Positions 28,853 to 38,224 of a DNA stretch of 46,122 nucleotides are shown here, in pieces; within the stretch, counting starts at the first letter, position 1, and every line of letters starts with the position of its first letter. The position numbers and the translations under genes were made by a program. The stretch is from Paludibacter sp. (GTDB lineage: Bacteria; Bacteroidota; Bacteroidia; Bacteroidales; Paludibacteraceae): positions 1 to 46,122 of the forward strand of contig JACDZH010000005.1 in the NCBI GenBank assembly GCA_013426815.1, read 5' to 3'. Under the pieces are notes generated by a model. The model did no database searches. It worked only from the letters and a program-made list of their open reading frames with translations, and was not told the DNA's origin.

Positions 28853-30400
28853 ATGGAATTAATGGATGTATCGTTAGTGGATTGGTCACGGGCACAGTTT
28901 GCCATGACAGCCATGTACCATTGGCTTTTTGTGCCGCTTACTTTGGGTTTAGGCGTAATTATGTCGATAATGGAAAGTTTGTATGTAAAAACTGGTAAAG
29001 AAGAATGGAAAAAAGCTGCCAAATTTTGGATGACACTTTTTGGTGTTAACTTTGCTATTGGAGTAGCTACAGGTATAATTCTAGAGTTTGAATTTGGAAC
29101 CAATTGGTCCAATTACAGTTGGTTTGTTGGTGATATTTTTGGTGCTCCGCTTGCAATTGAAGCAATTGTAGCCTTTTTTATGGAAGCTACCTTTATTTCC
29201 ATTATGTTTTTTGGTTGGAAAAAAGTGAGCAAGAAGTTTCATTTAGCATCAACTTGGTTAACAGTATTGGGTGCAACAATTTCTGCCTTGTGGATTTTAG
29301 TTGCCAATGCCTGGATGCAATATCCTGTGGGAATGGAATTTAATCCGGATTCAGTTCGAAACGAAATGATTGATTTTTGGAGCATATTACTTTCGCCGGT
29401 AGCATTGAACAAGTTTTTTCATACTGTTTTGTCGGCTTGGGTTTTAAGTGGTTTGTTCGTAATGGGAGTGAGTTCTTGGTATTTATTAAAAAAACGAGAA
29501 GTTGACTTTGCTCTAAAAAGTATCATGGTGGCTTCAGTTTTCGGTATTTTTTCGGCTTTACTTTTGGCATTTACAGGCGATGGTTCTTCTTACCATGTGG
29601 CACAACGTCAACCTATGAAACTGGCGGCTATGGAAGGACTTTACGAAGGAAAAACTGGTGCTGGTTTAATTGCTTTTGGTATTCTCAATAGCCACAAGAA
29701 ATCGTACAATGACAGCATTAATCCATATGCATTTAAAGTTGAAATCCCAAAAATGCTTTCGTTGCTTGCATACAAAGACCCAAATGCATTTGTTCCTGGC
29801 ATTAAAAATATAATCGATGGTGGCTATCAAACTCATAATGGTGTGGCTTTGTCATTTGAGGAAAAACAAGCGCGTGGAAAAGCAGCTATACAATCGTTAG
29901 CAAACTATCAAAAAGCTGTTAACGCTAAAGATACTGTTGACGCAGCATTGCACAAAGCTCAACTCAAAGAAAATTATGCTCAATTTGGTTACGGATATTT
30001 AGACAAACCCGAAGAATTGATACCGCACGTTCCAACTGTTTTCTACTCATTTCATATCATGGTTTTGTTAGGACTTTATTTTATAGCTTTATTTGGTCTT
30101 GTGTTTTTCTTTAGTTATCGCAAAAAAATTGAACAAGCCAAGTGGCTGCAATGGATCTGTTTATGGACTATACCTATGGGATATGTAGCTGGTGAATTGG
30201 GTTGGGCTGTTGCCGAAGTTGGTCGTCAACCCTGGGCTATACAGGATGTGTTGCCATTACAGGCAGCTATATCCAGCATTTCAACCAATTCAGTTAAAAT
30301 CACATTTTTCTTGTTTTTAGTTTTGTTTTCTGTTTTGTTACTAGCCGAAGTGCGAATCATGTTGAAACAAATAAAAAAGGGACCTGACAAAGTTGTTTAG
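28853..30400 (+). CDS. cydA: Cytochrome bd ubiquinol oxidase subunit I
   Basis: DWSRAQFAMTAMYHWLFVPLTLGLG, FAIGVATGIILEFEFGTNWSNYSWFVGDIFGAPLAIEA, GDGSSYHVAQRQPMKLAAMEGLYE, GYVAGELGWAVAEVGRQPWAI. Confidence 0.96.
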   Translation: MELMDVSLVDWSRAQFAMTAMYHWLFVPLTLGLGVIMSIMESLYVKTGKEEWKKAAKFWMTLFGVNFAIGVATGIILEFEFGTNWSNYSWFVGDIFGAPLAIEAIVAFFMEATFISIMFFGWKKVSKKFHLASTWLTVLGATISALWILVANAWMQYPVGMEFNPDSVRNEMIDFWSILLSPVALNKFFHTVLSAWVLSGLFVMGVSSWYLLKKREVDFALKSIMVASVFGIFSALLLAFTGDGSSYHVAQRQPMKLAAMEGLYEGKTGAGLIAFGILNSHKKSYNDSINPYAFKVEIPKMLSLLAYKDPNAFVPGIKNIIDGGYQTHNGVALSFEEKQARGKAAIQSLANYQKAVNAKDTVDAALHKAQLKENYAQFGYGYLDKPEELIPHVPTVFYSFHIMVLLGLYFIALFGLVFFFSYRKKIEQAKWLQWICLWTIPMGYVAGELGWAVAEVGRQPWAIQDVLPLQAAISSISTNSVKITFFLFLVLFSVLLLAEVRIMLKQIKKGPDKVV

Positions 30401-30489
30401 ACTTAGTTATTACCTGCCTGGTATTCAATTGTTTATTGTTATTAATTGTATAATTAAATTACTTCAATCACTTCTTAATAAATATAATT

Positions 30490-31638
30490 ATGATTACATA
30501 TTCATTTCTTCAACATTACTGGTGGTTTCTGATTTCACTGCTGGGTGGTATTTTGGCTTTTTTGCTTTTTATTCAAGGCGGTCAAACAATGTTATTTACA
30601 TTGTCGAAAACCGAAGATGAACGACGGTTATTGATAAACGTACTTGGTCGTAAATGGGAGTTCACTTTCACAACATTGGTAACTTTTGGTGGCGCATTTT
30701 TCGCATCATTTCCTTTATTTTATTCAACCAGTTTTGGTGGAGCTTATTGGGTATGGATGGCTATTCTGTTTTGTTTTACACTTCAAGCTGTTTCGTACGA
30801 ATTCCAATCAAAACAGGGAAATGTATTTGGTCAGGGTACCTATCGTGCTTTTCTGTTTATCACAGGTTTATTAAGTACTTTTTTAATAGGTGTTGCTATT
30901 GCTACATTTTTCACTGGTTCAGACTTTTTGATTAATAAAGGCAATATTACCAACCAACTTGCCCCTGTAATTAGCCAATGGCAAAATTCTTGGAATGGAT
31001 TGGAAGCATTACTCAATTTACGAAATCTTTCATTAGGTTTTGCAGTTTTCTTTTTAGCACGTACTCAAGCTCTATTATTTTTCATCAATAGGGTTAAAAA
31101 TCAGGCAATGGAAGCTCGTTTTCGCAAGAATTTGTGGATCAATGCCCTTCCTTTTGTCGTGTTTTTCTTAGTTTTTGTAATCTGGACTTTATTATCCGAA
31201 GGATTTGCTATTGATTCAGCAACAGGAATTGTTTCGATGGAAAAATTCAAGTATTTCACCAATTTAATTGAAATGCCAGTTGTTCTTGGATTATTATTAA
31301 TAGGTGTTGTGGCAGTTTTATATGGAATTGGCAGAAGTTTTATATCCATTAATTTTAAAAACGGGATTTGGTATTCGGGTATTGGAACAGTTTTGACTGT
31401 CTGTTGTCTGTTCTTATTGGTTGGATACAACAATACTGCTTTTTACCCTGCAAGTCCTAATTTGCAAAGTTCACTCAGTATTTTCAACGCTTCTTCCAGT
31501 CTGTTTACTTTAAAAGCAATGTCTCTTGTATCATTGTTAATTCCAGTAGTGCTTGTTTATATTATTATTGCCTGGCGTTCGATGGAGAAGAAAAGAACTG
31601 ATATTAACGATATAAAAAATGACGATCACGCATATTGA
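30490..31638 (+). CDS. cydB: Cytochrome bd ubiquinol oxidase subunit II
   Basis: FLQHYWWFLISLLGGILAFLLFIQGGQTMLFTL; multi-TM protein directly after cydA. Confidence 0.93.
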   Translation: MITYSFLQHYWWFLISLLGGILAFLLFIQGGQTMLFTLSKTEDERRLLINVLGRKWEFTFTTLVTFGGAFFASFPLFYSTSFGGAYWVWMAILFCFTLQAVSYEFQSKQGNVFGQGTYRAFLFITGLLSTFLIGVAIATFFTGSDFLINKGNITNQLAPVISQWQNSWNGLEALLNLRNLSLGFAVFFLARTQALLFFINRVKNQAMEARFRKNLWINALPFVVFFLVFVIWTLLSEGFAIDSATGIVSMEKFKYFTNLIEMPVVLGLLLIGVVAVLYGIGRSFISINFKNGIWYSGIGTVLTVCCLFLLVGYNNTAFYPASPNLQSSLSIFNASSSLFTLKAMSLVSLLIPVVLVYIIIAWRSMEKKRTDINDIKNDDHAY

Positions 31639-31708
31639 GAAATTATAGGATTGAAATTTTAACTTAAAAAATTAATACGTTTAAATCCCAATCATCTTAT
31701 ATTGAATA

Positions 31709-31750
31709 AAATAAATCAGACTGTTCGTTTATGAACAGTCTGATTTATTT
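31709..31750. terminator. Rho-independent terminator downstream of cydB
   Basis: Perfect 18-bp inverted repeat aaataaatcagactgttc - gtttat - gaacagtctgatttattt. Confidence 0.85.
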
Positions 31751-31793
31751 TAAGATTAGATATTGTAAACCAACAAAATGTAATTATATAAGT

Positions 31794-33340
31794 ATGTCAA
31801 CAAGCGAACCGAAACAAAAACATCCCAAAGGACTATACTTTGTTTTTGCAACAGCAATGTCCGAGCGTTTCAGTTACTATGGAATGCGTGCCATTTTTAC
31901 CCTTTACCTCATCAATGCATTGTTAATGGACAAAGAATTAGCGTCCACCATTTACGGAAATTATACCGGATTGGTATATTTGACACCGCTGATTGGAGGC
32001 TATGTAGCTGATCGGTATTTGGGTATGCGACGATCCATTCTTTGGGGTGCAATTTTAATGATTTTTGGTCAATTGTTTATGTTTACCAGTGCTTTGTATT
32101 ATCAAAACGGCGAAATTTCCCGATGGTTGATGTATACCGGATTGGCTTCGCTCATATTTGGTAATGGATTTTTTAAACCCAATATTACCACCATTGTTGG
32201 CAGTTTATATGAAAAAGGTGACAAAAGACTCGATTCGGCATATATTATTTTTTATATGGGAGTAAATGTTGGAGCATTTATTGCTCCGTTACTTTGTGGT
32301 TTCTTTGGTGATACCAGTAATCCAGCCGATTTTAAATATGGTTTTCTGGTGGCTGCCATTGGTATGATGTTCAGTTTAATTTTATTTGTCGGATGGAAAA
32401 ACAAGTTTCTAATTGGACCCAAAGGTGGCAATTAGGTATTGAAGCTGCCGGAAAAATGGACATTCATAAAGCGGATAAAGATGTTGTTACTAAAAAGTCT
32501 TCAAAACAAAATATGTTTGAATTCTTAGCCTGGTCGGCGGGCGGACTGATTTTGTTTGTGTCTTTCGGTTTGCGTTGCATTTTGATATTATTGGATCGGC
32601 AATTTTTGCAATTTGCATCGTTATTCCTGCCTATGTTATTTCCGATGGGTCACTTACCAAGATGGAACGTGAACGAATTTGGGTGATTTATATTATCGCA
32701 TTCTTTGTAATTTTCTTTTGGTGAGCTTTTGAACAAGCCGGAGCATCCTTAACTTATTTTGCTTATGAACAAACAAATCGTGATATTTTTGGCTGGACAA
32801 TGCCTGCAAGTTTCTTTCAATCTTTCAATCCAGTTTTTATTGTTTTGATGGGATTGGTTTTTTCCAATTTATGGATTCAATTGGGTAAAAGGAATATGGA
32901 TCCGACTTCTCCAATAAAACAATCTATGGGTTTGTTCTTTTTGGCTTTGGGTTATCTGGTCATAGCTTTGGGTGTAAAAGGTGTAGAACCCGGAATAAAA
33001 GTGAGTATACTCTGGCTTACCGGCTTGTATTTTATTCATACAATGGGCGAACTTATGTTGTTCTCCAATAGGATTGTCGATGGTTAATAAACTGGCACCT
33101 TTACGTTTTGCATCCTTGTTAATGGGCATTTGGTACATGTCGGTGGCAACTGCCAATAAATTTGCCGGAATGCTAAGCGGATTATATCCCGAAGCGGGCA
33201 AACCGAAATTCATTTTTGGTTTGCAGATTGTCAGTTTATACGATTTCTTTATGCTGTTTGTTATCATTGCCGGAGTCGCAGCCGTAATCCTTTTTGCACT
33301 GTCGAAATGGTTGCAAAAGCTGATGAATGGAGCGAGGTAA
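31794..33340 (+). pseudogene. Peptide MFS (POT/PTR family) transporter, degraded: three frameshifts plus one nonsense codon
   Basis: MSTSEPKQKHPKGLYFVFATAMSERFSYYGMRAIFTLYL..; frame changes near 32427, 32575 and 33060; TGA at 32722-32724 within the family motif FFW*AFEQAGASL; 3' portion reads SPIGLSMVNKLAPLRFASLLMG. Confidence 0.92.
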
Positions 33341-33440
33341 GTAAGTGTGCAAATCTTCGATTAAATGGAATACTATATTGTGTTAATTACTTTGTTGCAT
33401 TTTATAGAATGTTTTTTGTTCGGATTTGTATTTTTTACAT

Positions 33441-33947
33441 TCATTTTTCAATTTCTTTAGTTTTCAGTTCAATCACTTCCAGATTCTGAATTTTTTCACC
33501 ATCAATTTCTAAGCGAATTAAAGTTTGAATTTTGTGAAATCCATATTTTCCTGCTGCACCCGGATTGATATGTAGTAGTTCTAATGTTTTATCATTCTGT
33601 ACTTTAAGTATGTGAGAATGACCACAGACAAAGAGTTTTGGCGTTTGTTGAAAAATGCCTGGGCGTACCATTTTATCATAGTTTCCGGGATAACCGCCAA
33701 TATGTGTGAGCCATACTTTTACACCTTCGCACATAAACCGGTTGTGCTGTAGAAAAAGTGAACGAATTTCATAGCCATCTATATTGCCCCAAACACCACG
33801 CAATGGCTTGAAAGCACGCAATCTGTTGACAACTTCAATCGAACCCCAATCGCCGCAATGCCACACTTCATCGCAATTAGAAAAGTGCTCCAGAATGCGG
33901 GTATCCAACATTCCATGTGTGTCAGAAAGAATTCCGATTCGGGTCAT
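33441..33947 (-). CDS. YfcE/MJ0936 family metallophosphoesterase
   Basis: MTRIGILSDTHGMLDTRILEHFSNCDEVWHCGDWGS, GNIDG, VCGHSHI, INPGAAG. Confidence 0.92.
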   Translation of the reverse strand: MTRIGILSDTHGMLDTRILEHFSNCDEVWHCGDWGSIEVVNRLRAFKPLRGVWGNIDGYEIRSLFLQHNRFMCEGVKVWLTHIGGYPGNYDKMVRPGIFQQTPKLFVCGHSHILKVQNDKTLELLHINPGAAGKYGFHKIQTLIRLEIDGEKIQNLEVIELKTKEIEK

Positions 33948-33977
33948 TTGTTCGTTATTTTATGTTCTTTTTACATG

Positions 33978-33985
33978 CAAAAGTA
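33978..33985 (-). promoter_or_regulatory. Bacteroidota-type -7 element (TACTTTTG)
   Basis: caaaagta on + strand upstream of the phosphoesterase gene. Confidence 0.45.
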
Positions 33986-34091
33986 ATAAAATTCTACAAT
34001 ATTGTACGGTAATACAAAACCCGACAGAGTCAAAAGGACTTTTTTCTTATTTAGGAAGAAAATCGTATTTTGTTTGTATTTTGAATTTCGC

Positions 34092-34099
34092 TACTTTTG
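34092..34099 (+). promoter_or_regulatory. Bacteroidota-type -7 element (TACTTTTG)
   Basis: tacttttg upstream of the M23 peptidase gene. Confidence 0.45.
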
Positions 34100-34139
34100 T
34101 ACACTTTTCGGGACAATTGACAGAAAGTAAGTTGATAAA

Positions 34140-35006
34140 ATGAAAAAGAAAACGAATAAATTTTCACCTTTTGTTCAAAAGATGCGATTCAAATATCGAG
34201 TTTCCATTATGAATGAAAACACACTAGAGGAGTCGTGGCATGTTCGTTTGTCACGCTTTAGTGTTTTTATGTTTGGTTCAACCTTTATTTTCCTTACTTT
34301 TATAATACTTACAATACTGATATTTAATACACCTATTGCACATTATTTGCCCGGATATGGCGATGCAGGTAATAGGAGTAAAATCATTCTGGAATCAATG
34401 CGAGCCGACTCGTTGGTACAACAAATTGAATTACAGGCAGGTTATGTTGGAATTTTGAAAGAAATTATCAATGGTAACATTAAACCTGATTCCATCGAGT
34501 CGTTAGATTCTGTAGATTTGAAAGAAAAAGCGCGGGTTTTTATAGAAAAGACAAAAGCAGAAAAAAAATTTGTTACAAAGTTTGAGGAAGAAGAAAAATA
34601 TAATTTGGGAAGTATTGATAGTAAACCGAACGAAAATATGTTTGTTTTCTTTCAACCTACACGGGGAGTTATTTCTTCATCTTTCGATTTGGCTGAAGAG
34701 CAATTTGGAATTTATGTGATTACTTCCCCCAACGAAAGTGTGGTGAGTGTTCTTAGCGGAACTATAGTATATGCTGCTTTTACCTTCGATTTCGGTTGGG
34801 TTATTCAAGTGCAGCACAAAAATAATTATCTTTCAATTTATAAAAACAATACCCGTTTGCTAAAAAAAGTGGGCGATACAATAAAAGCCGGTGAAAGTAT
34901 TGCTATTACAGGAAATGCATCAGGGAAAAAAGCTGGCGCACAGTTTTATTTTGAGTTGTGGGAACAGGGAAAAGCCATTAATCCGGAAGACGTAATAATA
35001 TTCTAA
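34140..35006 (+). CDS. M23 family metallopeptidase (membrane-anchored)
   Basis: N-terminal TM; PTRGVISSSFDLAEEQFGIYVITSPNESVVSVLSGTIVYAAF, QVQHKNNYLSIYKNN, GDTIKAGESIAITGN, FYFELWEQGKAINPEDVI. Some canonical Zn ligands appear altered. Confidence 0.82.
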   Translation: MKKKTNKFSPFVQKMRFKYRVSIMNENTLEESWHVRLSRFSVFMFGSTFIFLTFIILTILIFNTPIAHYLPGYGDAGNRSKIILESMRADSLVQQIELQAGYVGILKEIINGNIKPDSIESLDSVDLKEKARVFIEKTKAEKKFVTKFEEEEKYNLGSIDSKPNENMFVFFQPTRGVISSSFDLAEEQFGIYVITSPNESVVSVLSGTIVYAAFTFDFGWVIQVQHKNNYLSIYKNNTRLLKKVGDTIKAGESIAITGNASGKKAGAQFYFELWEQGKAINPEDVIIF

Positions 35007-35103
35007 CTGTCTGAAAGGAAACAAGTATACTAGGAAACCAGTAAACATTATTTTGAAAAGGTAATTCCTGAGAATTATCAAAGAAGTTGAATAAATCACA
35101 CAC

Positions 35104-36273
35104 ATGGAAACTGCACCAAAGAAACAAATAGCAATTTTAGGTTCTACCGGTTCTATCGGAACTCAGGCATTGGAAGTAATATCTGCAAATAATTCATTAT
35201 TTGAAGTATATGCAATTACTGCAAACAATAATGTCGATTTGTTGATTCAACAAGCGCGAAAATTTAATCCAGAAATGGTGACTATTGGCAATGAATTGCA
35301 TTATACTAAACTAAAGGAAGCTTTGAGTGATTTGCCAATTAAAGTTTTTGCCGGAGATGATTCTATAGCTCAGGTAGCAGAAATGCAACAAATTGATATT
35401 GTTCTGACAGCTATGGTTGGTTATTCGGGTTTGAAGCCGACAATAAATGCCATCAAAGCCGGAAAAAAAATTGCATTAGCCAACAAAGAAACATTGGTAG
35501 TAGCGGGTGAACTGATTTGTTCATTGACTTTAGAAAATAAAGCATCTATTCTACCGGTCGATTCTGAACATTCAGCCATATTTCAATGTTTGGCAGGTGA
35601 AGGAAATAATTCGATTGAAAAGTTGATACTCACAGCTTCGGGTGGTCCGTTTCGAGCCAAATCGATGCACGAATTGGAAACGGTTACAAGTACTCAAGCT
35701 TTGAAACATCCAAACTGGGAAATGGGTGACAAAATTACCATCGATTCTGCTAGTTTGATGAACAAAGGTTTTGAAATTATTGAAGCAAAATGGCTTTTTG
35801 GAGTTACTGCAGACCAAATTCAGGTGGTGGTTCATCCTCAATCCATAATTCACTCGATGGTACAATTTGCAGATGGATCAATAAAAGCGCAATTGGGTAT
35901 GCCGGATATGAAATTGCCCATTCAATATGCTTTTACATATCCCGATCGATTGAAAACTAATTTTCCAAGATTCGATTTTAATCTTTGTTCGCAATTTACT
36001 TTCGAAAGACCCGATTTAGAGCGTTTCCGAAATCTTAGCTATGCTTATTATGCTATGGAACGAGGTGGAAATATGCCTTGTATTCTCAATGCGGCAAACG
36101 AAATAGTGGTTGCTGCCTTTTTAAAGGACCAAATTGGTTTTCTCCAAATGAGTGATATAATCGAAGATGCTATGGCTAAAGCAGAATATATTGCCAAGCC
36201 AACTTATGATGACTATGTAAATACTGATAAATTTACCAGAATTATAACAAATAATTTTATCCAAAATAATTAA
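35104..36273 (+). CDS. dxr: 1-deoxy-D-xylulose-5-phosphate reductoisomerase
   Basis: QIAILGSTGSIGTQALEVI, LANKETLVVAGELI, PVDSEHSAIFQCL, ILTASGGPFR, HPNWEMGDKITIDSASLMNKGFEIIEAKWLF. Confidence 0.97.
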   Translation: METAPKKQIAILGSTGSIGTQALEVISANNSLFEVYAITANNNVDLLIQQARKFNPEMVTIGNELHYTKLKEALSDLPIKVFAGDDSIAQVAEMQQIDIVLTAMVGYSGLKPTINAIKAGKKIALANKETLVVAGELICSLTLENKASILPVDSEHSAIFQCLAGEGNNSIEKLILTASGGPFRAKSMHELETVTSTQALKHPNWEMGDKITIDSASLMNKGFEIIEAKWLFGVTADQIQVVVHPQSIIHSMVQFADGSIKAQLGMPDMKLPIQYAFTYPDRLKTNFPRFDFNLCSQFTFERPDLERFRNLSYAYYAMERGGNMPCILNAANEIVVAAFLKDQIGFLQMSDIIEDAMAKAEYIAKPTYDDYVNTDKFTRIITNNFIQNN

Positions 36274-36304
36274 TTACCCAAAACAACAAATATAAAAATT
36301 CCTT

Positions 36305-37792
36305 ATGGAGACATTTCTTATCAGAGCATTACAACTCATTCTAAGCCTTTCAATTTTAGTCGTTTTACACGAGTTTGGTCACTTTGCTTTTGCACGGTTG
36401 TTTAAAGTTCGTGTTGATAAATTTTACATGTTTTTCAACCCCAAATTTTCATTCATTAGGGCAAAAAAGATAAATGGGAAATGGGAAGTTAAACTTTTTG
36501 CGCCCAACGTTCCAGCTAACGAACGGCCAAAATTAGATGCCGATGGCGATGTAATGGTTGATGCCAAAAAGAAGCCTATATTGGAACCAATCCCAGTTTC
36601 GGAATTACCCGAAGGCGATTGGCGTAAATATCCCGATAATACCGAATGGGGAATTGGTTGGTTGCCACTCGGAGGTTATTGCAAAATTGCAGGCATGGTT
36701 GACGAATCGATGGACTTAGCTCAAATGGACGAAGAACCACAACATTGGGAATATCGTTCGCGATCGGTGTGGCAACGTTTACCTATTATTATTGGAGGTG
36801 TATTGGTGAATTTTATTCTTGCCATGGTCATTTATTCGGCAGTTTTGTACACTTGGGGCGAAGAATACTTACCACTCGAAAATGCAAAATATGGACTTCA
36901 ATTCTCGAAAACCATGCAAGAAAGTGGTTTTAAAAATGGTGATAATATTGTAAAAATTGATGGTCTAGCTGTTGAACAACGCTCAGATGTGATTGAAATG
37001 ATACTTATCGATGGAAAACAAAAAGTGACTGTTTCAAGAGCTAACATGCCCGTTGATATTGTTTTACCAAAGGATTTTGCTCAAAAAATATTGGCTGCAG
37101 GCGAAACAGATTTAATTGCCATTCGTCAACCATATGTAATTAGAGATGTTGCTGCCGGAATGCCGGCTGAAAAAGCAGATTTGCAACCAGGAGATAGCAT
37201 TGTAGGTATTAATGGTAAACAATTGTTTATTTTACAGGATATTGCAACAGAATTAAATGCATTGCGCACTCAACAAATTGAAATTAATTATGTAAGAAAA
37301 GGTCAGATTGTAAACTCCAAAATTAAGGTTGACGAAAATGGCAAATTAGGCATAATTCCAAGTCCATATTCCGATTTTTTGGAAACAAAAAAGATTGAAT
37401 ATGGTTTTTTTGCAGCTATACCAGCAGGTATTAATTTGGGTTGGGAAACCCTAACAAGTTATGTTAAACAATTAAAACTCATTTTTACAAAAGAAGGTTC
37501 CAAACAATTGGGTGGCTTTGGAGCAATAGGAAAAATGTTCCCAAAATCATGGGACTGGCAAGTATTTTGGTCTATGACTGCTTTACTTTCTGTAATTCTG
37601 GCATTTATGAATTTTCTGCCAATACCCGCATTGGATGGCGGTTATGTGCTTTACTTGATTTACGAAATGATTACCGGAAAAAAACCAAACGATAAATTCA
37701 TGGAATATGCACAAACGACAGGTTTTTTCATTCTAATGGCATTATTAGTATATGTCAATGGGAATGATATTTTTAAAGCGTTTTTTAAGTAG
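36305..37792 (+). CDS. rseP: RIP metalloprotease RseP (site-2 protease)
   Basis: VVLHEFGHFAFARLFKVRVDKF (HExxH), PDZ-like domain VAAGMPAEKADLQPGDSIVGING, NFLPIPALDGGYVL. Confidence 0.94.
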   Translation: METFLIRALQLILSLSILVVLHEFGHFAFARLFKVRVDKFYMFFNPKFSFIRAKKINGKWEVKLFAPNVPANERPKLDADGDVMVDAKKKPILEPIPVSELPEGDWRKYPDNTEWGIGWLPLGGYCKIAGMVDESMDLAQMDEEPQHWEYRSRSVWQRLPIIIGGVLVNFILAMVIYSAVLYTWGEEYLPLENAKYGLQFSKTMQESGFKNGDNIVKIDGLAVEQRSDVIEMILIDGKQKVTVSRANMPVDIVLPKDFAQKILAAGETDLIAIRQPYVIRDVAAGMPAEKADLQPGDSIVGINGKQLFILQDIATELNALRTQQIEINYVRKGQIVNSKIKVDENGKLGIIPSPYSDFLETKKIEYGFFAAIPAGINLGWETLTSYVKQLKLIFTKEGSKQLGGFGAIGKMFPKSWDWQVFWSMTALLSVILAFMNFLPIPALDGGYVLYLIYEMITGKKPNDKFMEYAQTTGFFILMALLVYVNGNDIFKAFFK

Positions 37793-37839
37793 AAAATCCT
37801 TTTTTGGGCATTTATCTATTAAACTTAGAATCAATCCTT

Positions 37840-38199
37840 ATGAAACCAATTATTCTTTGCTACCCAAAATGTGGTACTTGTCAAAAAGCCGAAAAATGGC
37901 TCAAAGCCAATGATATTCAACATTCGTTTCGTACAATAAAAGAAGAAAATCCAAAAAAAGAAGAATTGAAACTTTGGATGAAGAGAAGCGGACTTCCAGC
38001 AATTAAGTTTTTTAATACCAGTGGTTTGCTTTACAAAGAGCAAAACATGAAAGATAAAGTAAAGGCATTATCCGAAGACGAATTAATCGATATTCTTGCT
38101 TCGAACGGATTAATGGTAAAACGCCCAATTTTACTAGCAGGTGATACAATTTTGGTTGGTTTTAAAGAAGACGACTGGGTAGCTTTATTTAAAAGATAG
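37840..38199 (+). CDS. ArsC/Spx-like family protein
   Basis: MKPIILCYPKCGTCQKAEKWLKANDIQHSFRTIKEENPKKEELKLW, KRPILLAGDTILVGF. Confidence 0.9.
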   Translation: MKPIILCYPKCGTCQKAEKWLKANDIQHSFRTIKEENPKKEELKLWMKRSGLPAIKFFNTSGLLYKEQNMKDKVKALSEDELIDILASNGLMVKRPILLAGDTILVGFKEDDWVALFKR

Positions 38200-38224
38200 T
38201 TAACAAATTCTCTGACAACTTTCT

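Noticed and set aside
32722-32724. TGA in the transporter as possible recoding (Trp or selenocysteine)
   Set aside because: The same gene has three frameshifts, and TGA is used as a normal stop elsewhere in the window (e.g. DUS 1276-1278, the 175-177 stop), so decay is simpler.
32869-33267. 132-aa ORF antisense to the POT transporter remnant
   Set aside because: The + strand clearly encodes peptide transporter motifs; the antisense frame has no recognisable domain.
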